This document shows positions 24,569 through 37,400 of a DNA stretch of 64,000 nucleotides, in pieces. The position numbers and the translations under genes are program-made. The notes beneath the pieces were generated by a model that made no database searches, was not told the DNA's origin, and saw only the letters and a program-made list of their open reading frames with translations. Source of the DNA: Euborellia annulipes (Eukaryota > Arthropoda > Insecta > Dermaptera > Anisolabididae); NCBI GenBank assembly GCA_023213315.1, contig JAKCPI010004338.1:1-64000 (forward strand). Reading direction: 5' to 3'. Position 1 is the stretch's first letter. The number at the start of each line of letters is the position of its first letter.

Positions 24569-24676
24569 CATGATAATAAGTTTCATAAATATGTTTATTA
24601 AAGCTTTTGTGGTTTGTATTATTAGCCTATTATTATTATGGGAGTTTTTAATTATAGACCACATTTGTATTAATTA

Positions 24677-24779
24677 TTGTACAACGTTTCGACTACTTAT
24701 TCTGCAGGCCTACTGTATCGGAGTAAGTGCACAATACCTGTAAACGACTGCAGAATAAGCAGTTGAAACGTTGTACAAT
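24677..24779. repeat. 103-bp hairpin
   Basis: attgtacaacgtttcgacta at 24677 and its inverse ending at 24779, with inner tattctgcag/ctgcagaata pairing. The central loop is about 40 bp. Single copy in the window. Confidence 0.65.
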
Positions 24780-25110
24780 ATTTATATTTTTAATAAATAA
24801 ATAATGCAAAAGTAGTCTCTAATATTAAAAACTTTCGTAATATTAATAACAAGTTTCTTAAAGTAGTTTCTTAAAGTAGTATGAATAAGAAAATAAATCC
24901 AACTAAAGTTACAGATGAAAAACAACCTACAGATGAAAAAAAAAATTATTTATTAAGTTTATTAAAATTATTGATAAAAAATAATATAAAAAAGAATTTC
25001 TAAATAATTTTTTTTTTTTTTAACACTCACACTTTTTTCCCATTCACACTCACATACACATACAATCAGTCTAAAATTTGTTGTTGTTGTTAATGGTTAA
25101 TAATTTTCTA

Positions 25111-25265
25111 GCCCTTGGGCCTTGGCTCAGTGGTAGAGTTTCTGCCTCTTGTGCTAAGTGTCAAGGTTTCGCAGCTTGTCTCATGCGACAAAAATTTAGG
25201 CCTATTTCATATGAATGGGTTACCAAAAAAGTTAAAAAAAAATTCCAAATGTGTTTTTTTTTTTT
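25111..25265 (+). repeat. tRNA-derived SINE family 2
   Basis: gggccttggctcagtggtag is a box A-type tRNA D-arm, ggtttcgcagc is a degenerate box B, and an A/T-rich tail follows. The ORF through it is not real. Confidence 0.5.
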
Positions 25266-25380
25266 AATTTATTTTAAGTTATCTAAGGCCTAAGTGAGAC
25301 ATAACAATTTAAAGTTGAATTTATAAAATTTTTTGAAAAAAAAAAGGTAAAATGATATGAATTCTGTATAAGAAATTTTA

Positions 25381-25507
25381 TTCGGGGGGGGGGTAGTTCT
25401 ATGTTGTGACATAATATTTGTAGGGGGTTTGATTGTATGTGACTAACTGTGCCATGGGGGCTAGAAAATCGTCAAAAAAGGCGTTACGTAATATGTGGAC
25501 AACCCCT
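25381..25507. mobile_element. Partial MITE with gtccacatattacg-type terminus
   Basis: Ends gcgttacgtaatatgtggac followed by aacccct. This terminus also bounds the element at 53773-54127. Interior blocks such as gacataatatttgtaggggg match it inverted. The left end is lost. Confidence 0.55.
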
Positions 25508-26234
25508 TAGTAGCTAATAATATAGTTTACTAGTTATATAATCAAATTAATTTTTCTCTATAATTTACGTCCATTTTTAATAAAAATTTCAAATATGGGA
25601 CGAATTGCGTTACAATTGACAAATAGAGATTATTTGTTTGTACCTAAATTAAAGCTTTACTCCATCAATAAAAAAAATAAATAAATATAAAAGAGTTGTA
25701 ATTTTAACTTTAATCTTGTCTTTCCATATAAACATAGAAATCTAACTACTCCGTTGCATAACACTGAGAAAAAATAACAGTTTATGGTTTCGATCCAACT
25801 AAGGCCTGTATTAATGTTTTTGCTTCTGTACTTTTTTTGTGTTTATATATTTTTTTAAGTCCTATAAATTTTTGTTATATAAAATATTTAAAGAAAAAAA
25901 AAGGAGATTTGAGTCGGGAAAAAATAAATAATCACTTGTTTGAAATAAGAATTAGAAATAATCTAAAAATGTAAAATACGCAAGTCATTCCATATTTTTA
26001 TTAAAAATGGGCGTAATGATATTAACTTACGTATATAGGTAAGAAAAAGTAAAAAAAGTTTTATTTAATTTTTTTCTTTTATTTTACTTGAAAACAATAT
26101 AAAAAAATATTTATTATTCAACCTCTGCAATTTTGTCTATCCTTTATTTGAATTGAATTAAATAATTCAAATAAACAATTAAGAAGATACATTTATTTAG
26201 TGTTAATTTATTTTGGATTTCATGAATATTATAA

Positions 26235-26345
26235 TTATGGCTCAGAGGTAGAGCATTAGCTTCAACCAAAGGTTGAAGGTTCGCATCCCATCCCGGGCGA
26301 AAAAGTTTATTTCAATTGAATTGGATATCAATAAAATAAATAGGG
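26235..26345 (+). repeat. tRNA-derived SINE family 2
   Basis: atggctcagaggtagagcat (box A) and gaaggttcgcatccc (box B), followed by the family body tttatttcaattgaattgga. Confidence 0.6.
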
Positions 26346-27359
26346 ACGGGGTCTATTGCCACATCTTAGATCTTAAGCTTGTCTTACATCTTATAATTGA
26401 ATTTGAAATCAGTAAATTGTGACTTGAGATACTGTATTTGTGCCTCAATCGCTTTACAATAAGATTTTTTTTTTATTTAGGTCTTTTTCAGCATCTAAGG
26501 CCATTGGAGGCCCATGGGGTCTACCCCATCCCTATTTATTTCAACAATAAGATATATTTATTTCAAAAAAATATATATTGTATATATTATTAGTTGAATA
26601 AGTAGAATGCCACATTTCACTTTTTTAGGCAAGGCGAGCTTAAGATCTAAGATGTGTTGGTGCAACCGGGCATAAATGGCCTCAGTTGCTGAAAAAGACC
26701 TTAAATAAATAAGAAAGAAAAATGAATACCTATTATAAATCTTTAATATATTTTATTGGTAAATTTTTAATTTCATTTCGCCTAAATATCTATAAAACAG
26801 CAATAGAATCACAATTCAATAATAATAAAAATATTTGCGGATTAGCTTAAAAAATTAAATTTCTTGGGTAGATATTTTTCGGGTATTTTAAGAAAAGCTA
26901 GAGTCAACAGTTATTTGGAATGCTAACATTTATTTAAATAATTCCAATTAATTAAAAAAGATTTGAAAAACTAAATAACGAAATAAATATTGAATAAAAA
27001 GAATCTGAAGCGAAATTATAAAATTTTTATTCATATGAGTAAGTCACTCTAAACAAAAACAAAAATTTCTTAATCTGTGGGGCTTAATACAGGTCCGCCC
27101 TGCAAAAACTTATAAAAATACTGTCAAATAATACTCTTTTTAAATGATATAATTATTATAGAGTATCCTCAAAAATAATAAATCGGCCACCAGTAAAATT
27201 TTAGATTACTTTTTATTCACTATTAAGAAGAGCGTTAATCTCAAATTTGATAGATTTTATTTATGTCCCATCTCTCTTTTAGATGTCAATATTTACTTTG
27301 ATCTTTTTAATAGCTAGGAGAAATCGGCAAAAAAAAAAGAAAATCGACATTTGGTAACA

Positions 27360-27650
27360 CCGGGTATCATATTATATTATGGACTCTTGGGATATAAATA
27401 CATAGGCCTATAGGTATCAGGGCAGGCAGGGAGGCAGATGTTGGCCACAACTCGCCATTCAAATTGACTTTGGCCCTTTTTTTCTCTCTCTCACCCCGTC
27501 GTCGTCGTCGCCGATATTTACAAAACCCACGCTTTTCACCCTCTCTATCCCCGAAAAACGTCGCTTTAATTCTCCCCCCGGGGGGTTTTTTTTCTCGCCC
27601 CGAATGAAATGTGGAAAACCTCCGTCCCCCCCCCTCCAGGTAAATCTGAA
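27360..27650. promoter_or_regulatory. GC-richer island in intron 1
   Basis: Moderately complex DNA with gccattcaaattgactttgg and a (gtc)n-like stretch, plus pyrimidine-rich tracts. The minus ORF here is Arg/Lys-rich low complexity and is not accepted. Candidate regulatory element only. Confidence 0.2.
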
Positions 27651-27934
27651 CCGTTTCCAATGATAAGCAAACAGTCAATTTAATGGATAAAGGATTTGAC
27701 AAATAATAATATATATGTTTATTCGAGCTATTAACTAGCAGAAAATCGAAACCGCATTTTAATTTTTTTCGGCTAAAAATTTAATTAGCATATATCTCGA
27801 GGGCGATGGCTAATCAAAATAAAATATAGCCGATGCGATGACAATAAAATACATTAATCTTTTTAATCTAATAGAAATAATTTAATATTATAATAGGCTA
27901 AATATTATCCAGAGAATACTTTTTTTATATTATT

Positions 27935-28182
27935 TCGCCTGGGAAGAATGCTGAGTGGCGAAAGTTCGAAAATTCAATTCTGGCCACTTATTTCAATCTA
28001 CTGGGTGTGCCTCTGGTATGTGGATCCCTATGTCCCTAAAAGTTCACTATGCAGACTAGCTGCAGGCGTGTGGATCCCTCGATCATTTTTACTCGGGAAT
28101 GTAAGGTATATGTTTATAAAACTTTCAAACGTCTCGAATTGTTGAGTTTCGGACTTTCGCCACTATGATTCTCAGCAGGCGA
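27935..28182. mobile_element. Short DNA transposon with inverted termini and tattatt flanks
   Basis: Termini tcgcctgggaagaatg and the complement of gattctcagcaggcga share a second inverted block, agtggcgaaagt. The flanks are a 7-bp direct repeat tattatt (27928-27934 and 28183-28189). The 65-codon ORF inside is not supported. Superfamily not recognised. Confidence 0.6.
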
Positions 28183-28750
28183 TATTATTGTATAAGATAA
28201 TAGGCCTAAAATAAATTATTCAAAAATATAAAATTGAAAATAATAAATACTTCTTGCCAATATTCCTTGATTTTATGGTTTATAGAATTTCTTAGTAAGC
28301 TAAACAAGATGCGTCCCCGTTCTCACACAAATCGGAAAATAGGAAATAAATTTTTTTATAAAAAATATTAAAGATTAAGCTATTAGACAGTGGCGAATTC
28401 AAGGGAGAATATCCAAGTCACTTAATCAAAATTCAAAATAATATCGCTAAAGATGAGACAAATTTATAAACAAAAAATTAAACAAATCAATCCAAAGAAT
28501 TACAGCTTCTACCTTCTCTCTCAAATGTGTAAATAATTTATTTTTTGGGAAATGGCCTAAGGCCCGTAAATAAAAAAAAATATTTTTTCATAATTATAAA
28601 ATTTTTTAAATAGGATATTTTTCCCCGAGATATCGGCGATATTGCAAGGGCTTAAGTAAAGTAACTTTTTATAAATAATTATAGGCCTACTAAATACAAT
28701 ATTAAAATATTAGTTCACATTCAAATATTAATAACCAAATTATAAAATTT

Positions 28751-29160
28751 CGTATATGCGATGCGGAAAGTGAAAAGGGACCTCTTGTCGGCGAAGTTAA
28801 ATTATCGGTACGAGCATTTTAATCGAATTAAGTCAAAAATATCGAATTTTGGGTTCCGATTGAATTCGATTCTTTATTATTTCCTATATAGGTTAATTCG
28901 GTAATTTTAGCGATGAGAATCCGATAAATATTACTAAACAATCAATTTAGTAACTTGAAATACCCGTAAATAAATAGTTTTGCATTTTGTTGTTTTTCTC
29001 AAAATCGCGTTTTTTATATCTAGAACTTTTTTAGTTTTTGAGATATCATATTGTTTTGGTCTTGAAATGTTCAGGAAATTATCCTCTACAATAAAATATC
29101 AATGACTCAATTTGTGAAATTTCCGACAAGAGATAGGTGTCTTTCACTTTCCGCATACGT
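28751..29160. mobile_element. Inverted-repeat element with atgcggaaagtgaaa termini
   Basis: cgtatatgcgatgcggaaag near 28751 is mirrored by ctttccgcatacg ending at 29160, with a second paired block cctcttgtcgg/ccgacaagag. The interior is 300 bp, AT-rich and without an ORF. Probably a non-autonomous DNA transposon. Confidence 0.6.
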
Positions 29161-29797
29161 AGAATATTTTTTTTATAATATTAATAAAGTATAAAATAAA
29201 ATAAACTCTTGTATATTTGCTATTAGTTCACAAAAACGCTGTTGAATATATTAGTAATAATCAGAAATTTTGCATTTGTATAAACCTATTTTTTTTTTTA
29301 ATGGTAACAGATTGCAGCCACTACATCTCTTTATATTTATTCTTCTTCAAGGGGGATAGTTTTGTCCTTTATTATAATTATGCGAACATTTTTTAAGTGA
29401 AAAAAATTTTAATTTTCCGAATTTTTTTAATTGGATAGATAAAGGTAGTTAAAAAAAAAAGTTGAACAGACCTAGTAGTCTCCTAATAAATGTTGTTCTA
29501 GTAAACATTTTACTCGCTCCTTTGCCCTTGTTCAACGGAAATGCTAAACATTTTCACAGTGAGTAAGACAAAGTCGTAAATGGAGAGAAAGAGAGGAAAA
29601 ATACATTTATATAAACTAACTAGTAATAGGACTTAGATGAGATTGTCTAGTAATTTTAATAATTTGTTTTAAAATTTATAATTAGATTTGCAAATTGTAT
29701 CACATTGTATCAAATTTAATATCTATTTATAAAAAGTAAAAAGAAAATTAAATTTCTCTCTAATAGAGTTTTTTTTTTTTTTTTTTTAATCCTAGAT

Positions 29798-30020
29798 CAG
29801 TGATTCTCAACATTTTTTTTGTCGTGGCATACTTTTAACGCTTTTAAAATTTGGCGGCACACAAGTTTAAAAGTTGTTATATATATATATATATATAAGT
29901 ACTTTTCTTTAATTTAAACTTTACTCGTAATAAAAAAAAAGCATTATAATTTTTACTATAGGCACTTTAAGTATTTGGCTGCACACAAAAATGCCGCGGT
30001 ACAGTGTTTGAGAATCACTG
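29798..30020. mobile_element. hAT-type MITE (223 bp) with 8-bp target duplication
   Basis: Termini cagtgattctcaacat and the complement of gtttgagaatcactg, perfect 8-bp duplication tcctagat (29790-29797 and 30021-30028). Inner paired blocks gtcgtggcatac and gccgcggtac. A (TA)n microsatellite lies inside. Confidence 0.88.
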
Positions 30021-30479
30021 TCCTAGATATATGCAAATTTTTGCACTAAAATATTTAGAATCTAAAATCAGTATTTAAAAAAACTTAGGGAAAATTTACT
30101 ATGCTATTTTATATAAAATTTTTTAGTTTCTCTTAACACTGTTTAATACAGTTGAGAAAAATTTCAAACAAATTAATTTCTATAAAAGAAGGAAGAATAT
30201 TTTAGGTATTTATTCAAAGATATGCAATCCTGGACCGCCACCAGTATCGCTGATGTTAAACAAGAAGTGCGTGTTAAAGAACCGTTCAGTCAAAAAAAAA
30301 AAAAATATCGAACATTGTAATGTTTAAGACATAAAAAAATACAGCGATTTTCAAAAGGTAATTTTCAAATGTTTATTTAGGCTATATAAATTTCAACTAC
30401 AAGTGTTTTAAGAGATTAACCAAAACTATAATTAAATGCTAAAAAAAAAAATTACTTTCCCTTTCTTTCCCTGTGATCG

Positions 30480-30760
30480 TACATCTTTCATGCTCAAAAA
30501 TGATTCTAATGTTAATCAAACACGCACAAGATAAGGGGATGACACGGCTTAGAGCAAATTATCTCCTTGATGAATCATGGGGGACTTTTATTTCAACAGG
30601 GAAAATTTCGAATTTGACAAATTTCACTTTACTTTTTCGCCTCACTCGCTGATCTAATCTAAGACCTCGAAATAGAGACACTTTATACATGCTCTGTTCG
30701 AATATCAAACAAATGGGCCACCCGCTGTTTCGTAACATTCGGTAACACAACACAAAGGTG
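30480..30760. promoter_or_regulatory. Repeat-poor island in intron 1
   Basis: Higher-complexity 280 bp with gttaatcaaacacgcac, ttgatgaatcatggggg and acccgctgtttcgtaac. A 64-codon minus-strand frame crosses it without recognisable homology. Candidate enhancer or unknown exon. Confidence 0.2.
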
Positions 30761-31841
30761 AGAATCTATTCGGGTTATAAATAAATATACATTTGCGAAT
30801 GCGAAAATAACTTGTTTCAATCAGTTGCTCTCTTTGTTTCCGGTTCGTGACACTCTACTTTTGCTTTTCTTATAACAACAGAAGATCTAAATCTTGTGTT
30901 AAAGAAAACTTCTGGAAATGAGACAAAAAAAAAAATATGCATTTAATTTTATGTTCACCTTGTTGTTGTTATGCTTTTACATTTTATGCGATTCTTCTTC
31001 TTTCAAAATTATATAATAATATTTAAATAAAGGATGATAATAAAGATTATTTACAAAACAACAGGCTTTTTTATTTTTTTTTTTTACACGATTCATATCT
31101 TCCTTAATAATTACAAACTTCCATCTCCATGTTCTGAGGGGATTTCTTTCTCTTTATAAATTTATTTCTTTTTTTTTTTTCAAATTAGAAATTTATTTTG
31201 AATTTAAGAAGAGTACAATTAATCCGAGTAAAAATGATTAAAAATGAACTTATTGTGCAGGGATGTTAGTTAACAAAAAATAAAACTCCTTTTATCTGAC
31301 TTTAATACTGTAGCTACTTTCAAATTGTTGGGTCAGTTTTGACCAAGATTTTATATTCATCAGACCTATAAATATAACACTTGGTACAGTATAGAGTGAA
31401 ACATTGTTCTGTTATGGTTTATTGTTAAATTTGTATACCTGATAATGGTAAAATCTTGTTCGAAACTGTAACAACCATTTGCGTGAAAGAATCCTAAAAA
31501 AAAGGTATTTTTCGTAATTAATCAGCATACAAAATATTTTTACACAATGAATAACTTCCCAAGATACAATGCTTTATAGAGGTAACGAATATTTATTAGT
31601 TGTTTAAAAAAAATAAATCTCGGAGATAGACCTTTTTCCTCCCTTGTATCCACCCTTACTCCCAATATAATTTTACCCTTGAGCACAATATAAGTATAAT
31701 AAGTCATCGTTAGACGTGATGAGCCGATTAATTGTTGAATATCGATTTTTTAAATAACAATAATCGGTTAAACAAAAATTAATTTTTTATAAAAGAACTT
31801 AAAATTTTTAAAGAATTTAATTAATTATAAGCTTATTAACT

Positions 31842-31942
31842 CAGATAGCCGAAAAAAGTAGGTATTGCCGGGTACCGAACCACGGGTCCGCCGATTTGTA
31901 CTCAGCATGCCCTGGCACTAGACCACAACACCGCACTCGGCT
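31842..31942 (-). repeat. tRNA-like sequence, SINE head of a third type
   Basis: Minus strand: gcggtgttgtggtctagtgc, then gtggttcggtacccggc (box B-like). It lacks a clean acceptor stem and an identifiable anticodon arm, so I call a tRNA-derived repeat and not a working tRNA gene. Confidence 0.45.
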
Positions 31943-33036
31943 AATTTTTAAATTAATATTAGTTATATTTATCTATTTCATATATAGATTATTATTTATT
32001 TTTTTAATATTGTATAACTGAAGAAATAGGTTGATACTTGTCATTTTAATTAGATTTTGTCAAGTTTAATATTGTTTATAGGTATCTATGATATTAAAGA
32101 ATAAAATCATATAATTAACTAGATGAGCATTATAAATATCAAATTAAAAATTATTCAGAAAAACAACTTCAATTTATTTACAATCGTATTTTTTTTTTGT
32201 TTTTGTTTTCTTACTCTTAAAGTTCCCCCAAAGCGTTTAATAATATTAATTAGTACTTTGGTTGGGATTGGGAGCAAAACGGCGGCTCTCTCGTTCGCTC
32301 CCTTTGTCAATATTTATTGTATTTTTTCTTTTTTATTTCTGCTAATAAAATTATTTAAATTAAATTAATTATAATAAAAACCAGATGGTCATCTGAAGAT
32401 GGAAATTTATAATAATTATTCTACTTTCGAAATATTTTCAATAAAAAAAAAAAAAAAATAATTAAATCTACTTTAAATAAATAAATAAAATTAAAAGGCA
32501 TTTATTACTTTTGTTTAAAAAAAAAAATATATATAAAAATCAAAGAAAAAAGTTCATTTGGATTAATAAAATAACTAAAGATCTATTAAAAAATATTTGG
32601 TCTTATTTCTCTTTTTTTTTGTTGTTGTTTTTGTCAATGTATTTAAACAAAATAGGCCCAAGAAGAATAAAGGAACGTTTTCAAAAATGAGGTAGGCTAT
32701 CATAAATTCAGAGAGAGAGTTGTAACTATCGTTGTTTTTTCAACAAATTTTATAAATTGCCTTTTAATAAATCTTAAACCTTTAAGTACTAATTGAAAAA
32801 TTATTGTAGAGCGTATACTGAGGTTTAATTGTCCCCAAGAGGCTGAGCCAAAGCTAAAGAAAATTTCCAAATTGAATTTCGTAAAAGGTTGCCTCATTAA
32901 ATGACAAAATCGAGAAACAAATTTGGTTAGAAAATTTTTTAATCTATTATATCTATGAAACAAGAACAAAATTCATTGAAGGTCTTTTTCTACTAGATAC
33001 AAATTTTAGCTTCTCTTAATAAAAGTGGAATATGTA

Positions 33037-33265
33037 CAGTAAACGCCACAATTAAGACCCCCCTGGGAGCTATAGCCTTAAGTATATGGTATATAGTGAA
33101 ATAATTTTAATGACCGAAAAGGTAAAAATCAAATCTGGTACAGATGATTTTATTTTACTTTTTCAATCTAAAATTATTTCATTATATATTTATTATATAC
33201 CATATGCTATACCATATACTTAAGGCACTAACTGCCAAGTGGGGACTTAAATGTGGCGCTCACTG
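33037..33265. mobile_element. Tc1/mariner-type MITE (229 bp), TA target
   Basis: Termini cagtaaacgccacaattaag and the complement of cttaaatgtggcgctcactg, with a further inverted block around the tatacttaaggc region. TA on both sides (33035-33036, 33266-33267). Confidence 0.75.
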
Positions 33266-33267
33266 TA

Positions 33268-33369
33268 CAGTGAGTGCCAAAGTTGCATCCTATCCATGCG
33301 TTTTCTATATGTAATTATTGCATTGTTTTTCTTTTAAATATGGGGATAGGTCTCAACTTTGACACTCTG
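33268..33369. mobile_element. Second Tc1/mariner-type MITE (102 bp) directly abutting the first
   Basis: Termini cagtgagtgccaaagttgc and the complement of caactttgacactctg, inner block cctatcc/ggatagg. It shares the TA at 33266-33267 with its neighbour and has TA at 33370-33371. Confidence 0.7.
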
Positions 33370-33411
33370 TACCAATATTACTGATCCATATACTAAAAAA
33401 GTATATCAGCA

Positions 33412-33527
33412 ATTTTTTTTTTTTATTTAAGGTCTTTTTCGGCAACGGAGGCATTAGACGGGATGCGAACCAGCGACCCTTGGTACAGAAGGCCAGCACA
33501 CTAACCACTGTACCAAGGCCCAAGGGT
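33412..33527 (-). repeat. tRNA-derived SINE family 2
   Basis: Minus strand: cccttgggccttggtacagt (box A region), ctggttcgcatcccgtc (box B), then ttgccgaaaaagacctt and a poly-A tail. A nearly complete short copy of about 115 bp. Confidence 0.7.
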
Positions 33528-33539
33528 ATCACCAATGGT

Positions 33540-36187
33540 AATATTAAATAATAATAATTTAAGAACTAATGATATTAAAATCAGCCTACAAAAGACATAT
33601 TTAGAATTTTATAATAAATTTTAGTTTAATTTCCATCTAATTATTATTCTCTTTTTTGCAAGATAGAAAAAATTTAGAAATGGTTAAAATTCTATATTTG
33701 AAATTTCGAATCGTCTCCCAGAAAAAAAGGTCAATCAAAAATTCAACCCGAGAAATACTGTATTATAAACAACAATAGTTTATTTAAATAAACATCATAA
33801 ATAAAAATAAAAAATTCCAGAAAATATTAATCTGAAAAATCTTACATTTTAATTACAGTCTAAAGTGTTTCAAACAATTGCTTACTTAATGCTCAAGTTC
33901 CGCTGTCTTTTTTTATTATTAAATTACCTAGACAGTGGTTCAAGTAATTCTTAAAAATAATAATGAAAAATAATTAAGAAGGCTCATGTAATTTTTTTTT
34001 CGTTAGATCCTCGAACCCGGAATTAGTTGTTAGGACATTAGAAAATAAATGCTCTAAACATTTATTTATACGTGGGTTAATTAAATTAGTAATTAAAAAA
34101 AGGAAGTTTATACTTATAGTCAAAATAGTAAAAACATGGATAGAGATAGAAATCTATTAAGAAGGAAATGTATACTTGACAATATAAAAAATATACTCTA
34201 TTATGCTATAGAGAATAATAATTTTTGTCCGGTAATTTTTACCTAATTCTACGAAAACACAACTTGCAAATGATATAACAAAATAAATATTATATTTTAA
34301 ATGGACCAGGAAATTTTGTTATTAAAATTTTTTTCTTAATCCCATTTCTCTGAGGAAAGTTGTGCCAAATTTCAACCACGATATTTTAGAAAATTCCACA
34401 ACCCGGTATTTAGAAACAAAACTTTGTTCAGGATTTCTTGATTTAAAATTTTTATATGTAATATCTTTGCATTCAATTGTTAAGAAAAATTTTACTTTTT
34501 TTTTTAATTATTTATTTATGCCTTTAATTAAAAAATTCTAGATAAATATTTTTTTTATAAATTTTTGGAAATACTTAGCAGAGTTTTCGCACTCTGTCTT
34601 GAGTTTTCTCAAGAAATATTGCTCGGATTTCAATTAAAAAGATCTTTTAGTAGTATTTATTAGATCAGATATTAGAAGAATTTTATAAAAACCCCTAACA
34701 CAAAATTTTAGACAAGTTATTTAAGAGAAGTTTGATTTTGATATAATAAAAGGAAGAAAAGTAATAAAATTTCATCTGTCAACGTTCCTTAGCATATCTA
34801 TTTTATTTCATTCGCAAATTTATGGAAATCTGACAACCAATAACAATTAGCATTTAAAAACTCTTAGAAATCGCTAAAAAAAAATTTTGCCTCTGTGGAA
34901 AATAGAATTTCATAATCAAATAATACAAAATTTTCTAATTTTTAATTGATATGTACCAAAATTGAAAAAAATTTATGATTCTCCTTGTTACAAACGTTAG
35001 TATAATCATATTTCAATTTTGTATAAAATTCAAAAAAAGCACCTATCAGATTCAGAGGTGACTGATGATAAAAATTCACTAAAAAATTTTTAATATTCAC
35101 TTTTTTTATAGACTATATTATTGAATAATTTTTTTTTTTATGATTATTTGATAAAATTTTTTATTAATAAATCCATGGAATATAGGATATATGTTTTAGA
35201 TCGCTATCATACTATCATTCAATCTTTTATAATGAATTTTCTCATCCTGTTAAAATTTAAATAAAAATAGTCTCAATTATATCAAAAAATTCAATATTTT
35301 TTTTTAATTTAGTTGAATAGAAAGTGATTTTTTTTTTTTCAAAAAAATAAAACAGTGCTATTGTCTTTGTTTTCAATAAATAGCTTCTGGATTGAACTAC
35401 AGTAGTATCAATACACAGGTAAACAACTTTAGATTACAAACAAGAAAAAAAATGGAATAATTTGTAACCCTTGGCTCTGTTTGAAACATTATAAAATTTA
35501 GAAAAATAGTTCTGGCCAATAATAAAATTAAATTTTGTTTATTTTAATAGAAGCAAAAGCCAAAATAGCGATCAAGAATATTGAAATAAATTTAAAATCT
35601 AGGAAACAAACCCTTAGTTACAAATGTCAAAGGCTTTATTTTAATAAATAAATTTGACAAAAATGTATCTCTTCGATATTTCAAATCTTTGAATTTTTCT
35701 TTTGATTATTTCAATTAATTTTTTAGAGATGTTATTGAAACAAAAATATTTTAAATTAGCTTAAAAAAATATCTTAAGAAAACTTTAATTTTTAATGAGT
35801 TTAAAAAAAAAAAAAATTTTCATGAAAATTTGTTTAAAAAAAACATATTTGTACAGTATAATATATATATAATATTTATATAAAGTATAATAAAATTCAT
35901 AATTTTTTTAACCTCTTCAGGTTTACATACACAAATTTCTCCTCTATCGGTGGAGAATTTTTATGAAAGAAAAATTGAAAATTTTATCATGATGATAAGG
36001 AATTAAATAGATGGTTAAATTAAAATACGACAAAAATTAATTTCAATTGGATTGGTAATCCAAGATATTATATATAATCATGTACAAATCCATGAAGAAG
36101 AATTTATTTTTTTGTAGCTAAAGCAACGGGGTTAAAATTTTTAGAAACTTTCAAAAAATTCTGACAAAAATGTATCTAGAAGTAATT
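33540..36187. other. AT-rich intron sequence without recognisable features
   Basis: Long A/T runs. A block near 35655-35770 (cttttgattatttcaattaa and following aaacaaaaatattttaaatt) is repeated directly at 37012-37085, on the far side of the fold-back repeat at 36.2-37.0 kb. Confidence 0.4.
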
Positions 36188-36972
36188 ACATTAGTCGACA
36201 AGGTTTTCTTCACAAGAAATCTGATTAGTGGATCTAGTAGTGCATTTTTTCATTCTGAATTTTCAGATATGTAGTTAGAATTTTTCCATCATGCACAGTT
36301 TTAGAGATATAAAAAAAAAATAGATTTTAATAGAAGAAATGCTCTAAAAAGGCTCTTATTTAGAATGTACAAATAAATTATTTTTAACGCGACACTTCGT
36401 AGAAATATGCAGATATTTAGAATACATACAAATTTTAAGTTTCAGCCCAATCGGAGGTCATTTAGACGTGCCGCAAACGGCTTAAGTTTTAAAAAATCGA
36501 AATTTTTTAAGATTTCTTTTGCTTTGGTTACCCCTAATACAATTTTAGATATCTCTGAATGCAAAAAACATATATTTACGATAGGGGGGGGGTTCGATAG
36601 TTCTTTGGCTTTCTAAAAATCATTCATTCGTAAAAATCTGTTAATTATTAACGAAATGACCTCCGATTGGGCTGAAACTTAAAATTTATATGTATTATAA
36701 ATATCTTCATATTTTTTAGGGGTGGCGCGTTAAAAATAATTTGAACATTCTAAATAAGAGCCGTTTTTGAGCACACTTTCTATTAAAACCTATTTTTCTC
36801 TATACCTCTAAAACTGTGCCTGATGGGGAAAAACTGAAATGATATTTCAATTCAGCATGGAAAATACCTCTAGAATTTCATACTACCGGTACATACATAA
36901 AAAAAACTTCTAGAATTTCAAATTTGTATTCTTGTGAAAGAAAAAAAGTTCATTTTTGTCGACTAGTGTTAT
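36188..36972. mobile_element. Large fold-back repeat (about 780 bp)
   Basis: Left arm about 36188-36475, right arm about 36650-36972, diverged but clearly inverted. Paired blocks include tagtcgaca/tgtcgacta, ctcttatttagaatgt/acattctaaataagag and ttcagcccaatcggaggtca/tgacctccgattgggctgaa. The central 170 bp has no ORF of note; the 69-codon frame at 36407 is not credible. Confidence 0.7.
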
Positions 36973-37089
36973 TAAGGAATATTTTCAATTTTCTTCGGTA
37001 TTTTATTCAAATCTTCTTTTGATTATTTCAATTAATTTTTCAACGTAGTTATAGAAAAGAAACAAAAATATTTTAAATTAGCTTATTCA

Positions 37090-37400
37090 TTAGGCGGTAA
37101 AAGGTTACAACTTACAACCACCCCTGGCTATTTGTAAGAACCTCTCGCAGCAATCGATAGCGTCGAGGGGTTTGGGTGCCAATCTCAATCTCAATTCCAA
37201 ATCTCAACCCCTGATTGATATTCATATCACGGCACGTGGTTTGTGGCCGTGCTAATCAATCATCGCCGCTGGGGCGGAGCCCCCTTTTGCTTACAACAAC
37301 CTCCGCCCCCCGCCCCCCCCCCCAAACACCCAACAACCTCCCACGACACTTCCTTTATGGCTTTTGTCGTTTCCTTAAATTCAAAGGGTTCGCCAAATTT
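37090..37400. promoter_or_regulatory. Repeat-poor GC-richer island in intron 1
   Basis: Contains caatcgatagcgtcgagg, ggcacgtggtttgtggc (an E-box CACGTG next to a Runx-type TGTGGT) and gctaatcaatcatcgc (homeodomain/TALE-type TAATCAATCA). The C-run at 37305-37323 is simple repeat. Candidate enhancer. Confidence 0.28.

Noticed and set aside
31842..31942. Functional tRNA gene
   Set aside because: Boxes A and B are recognisable, but there is no clean acceptor stem or anticodon arm, and a repeat-like continuation follows.
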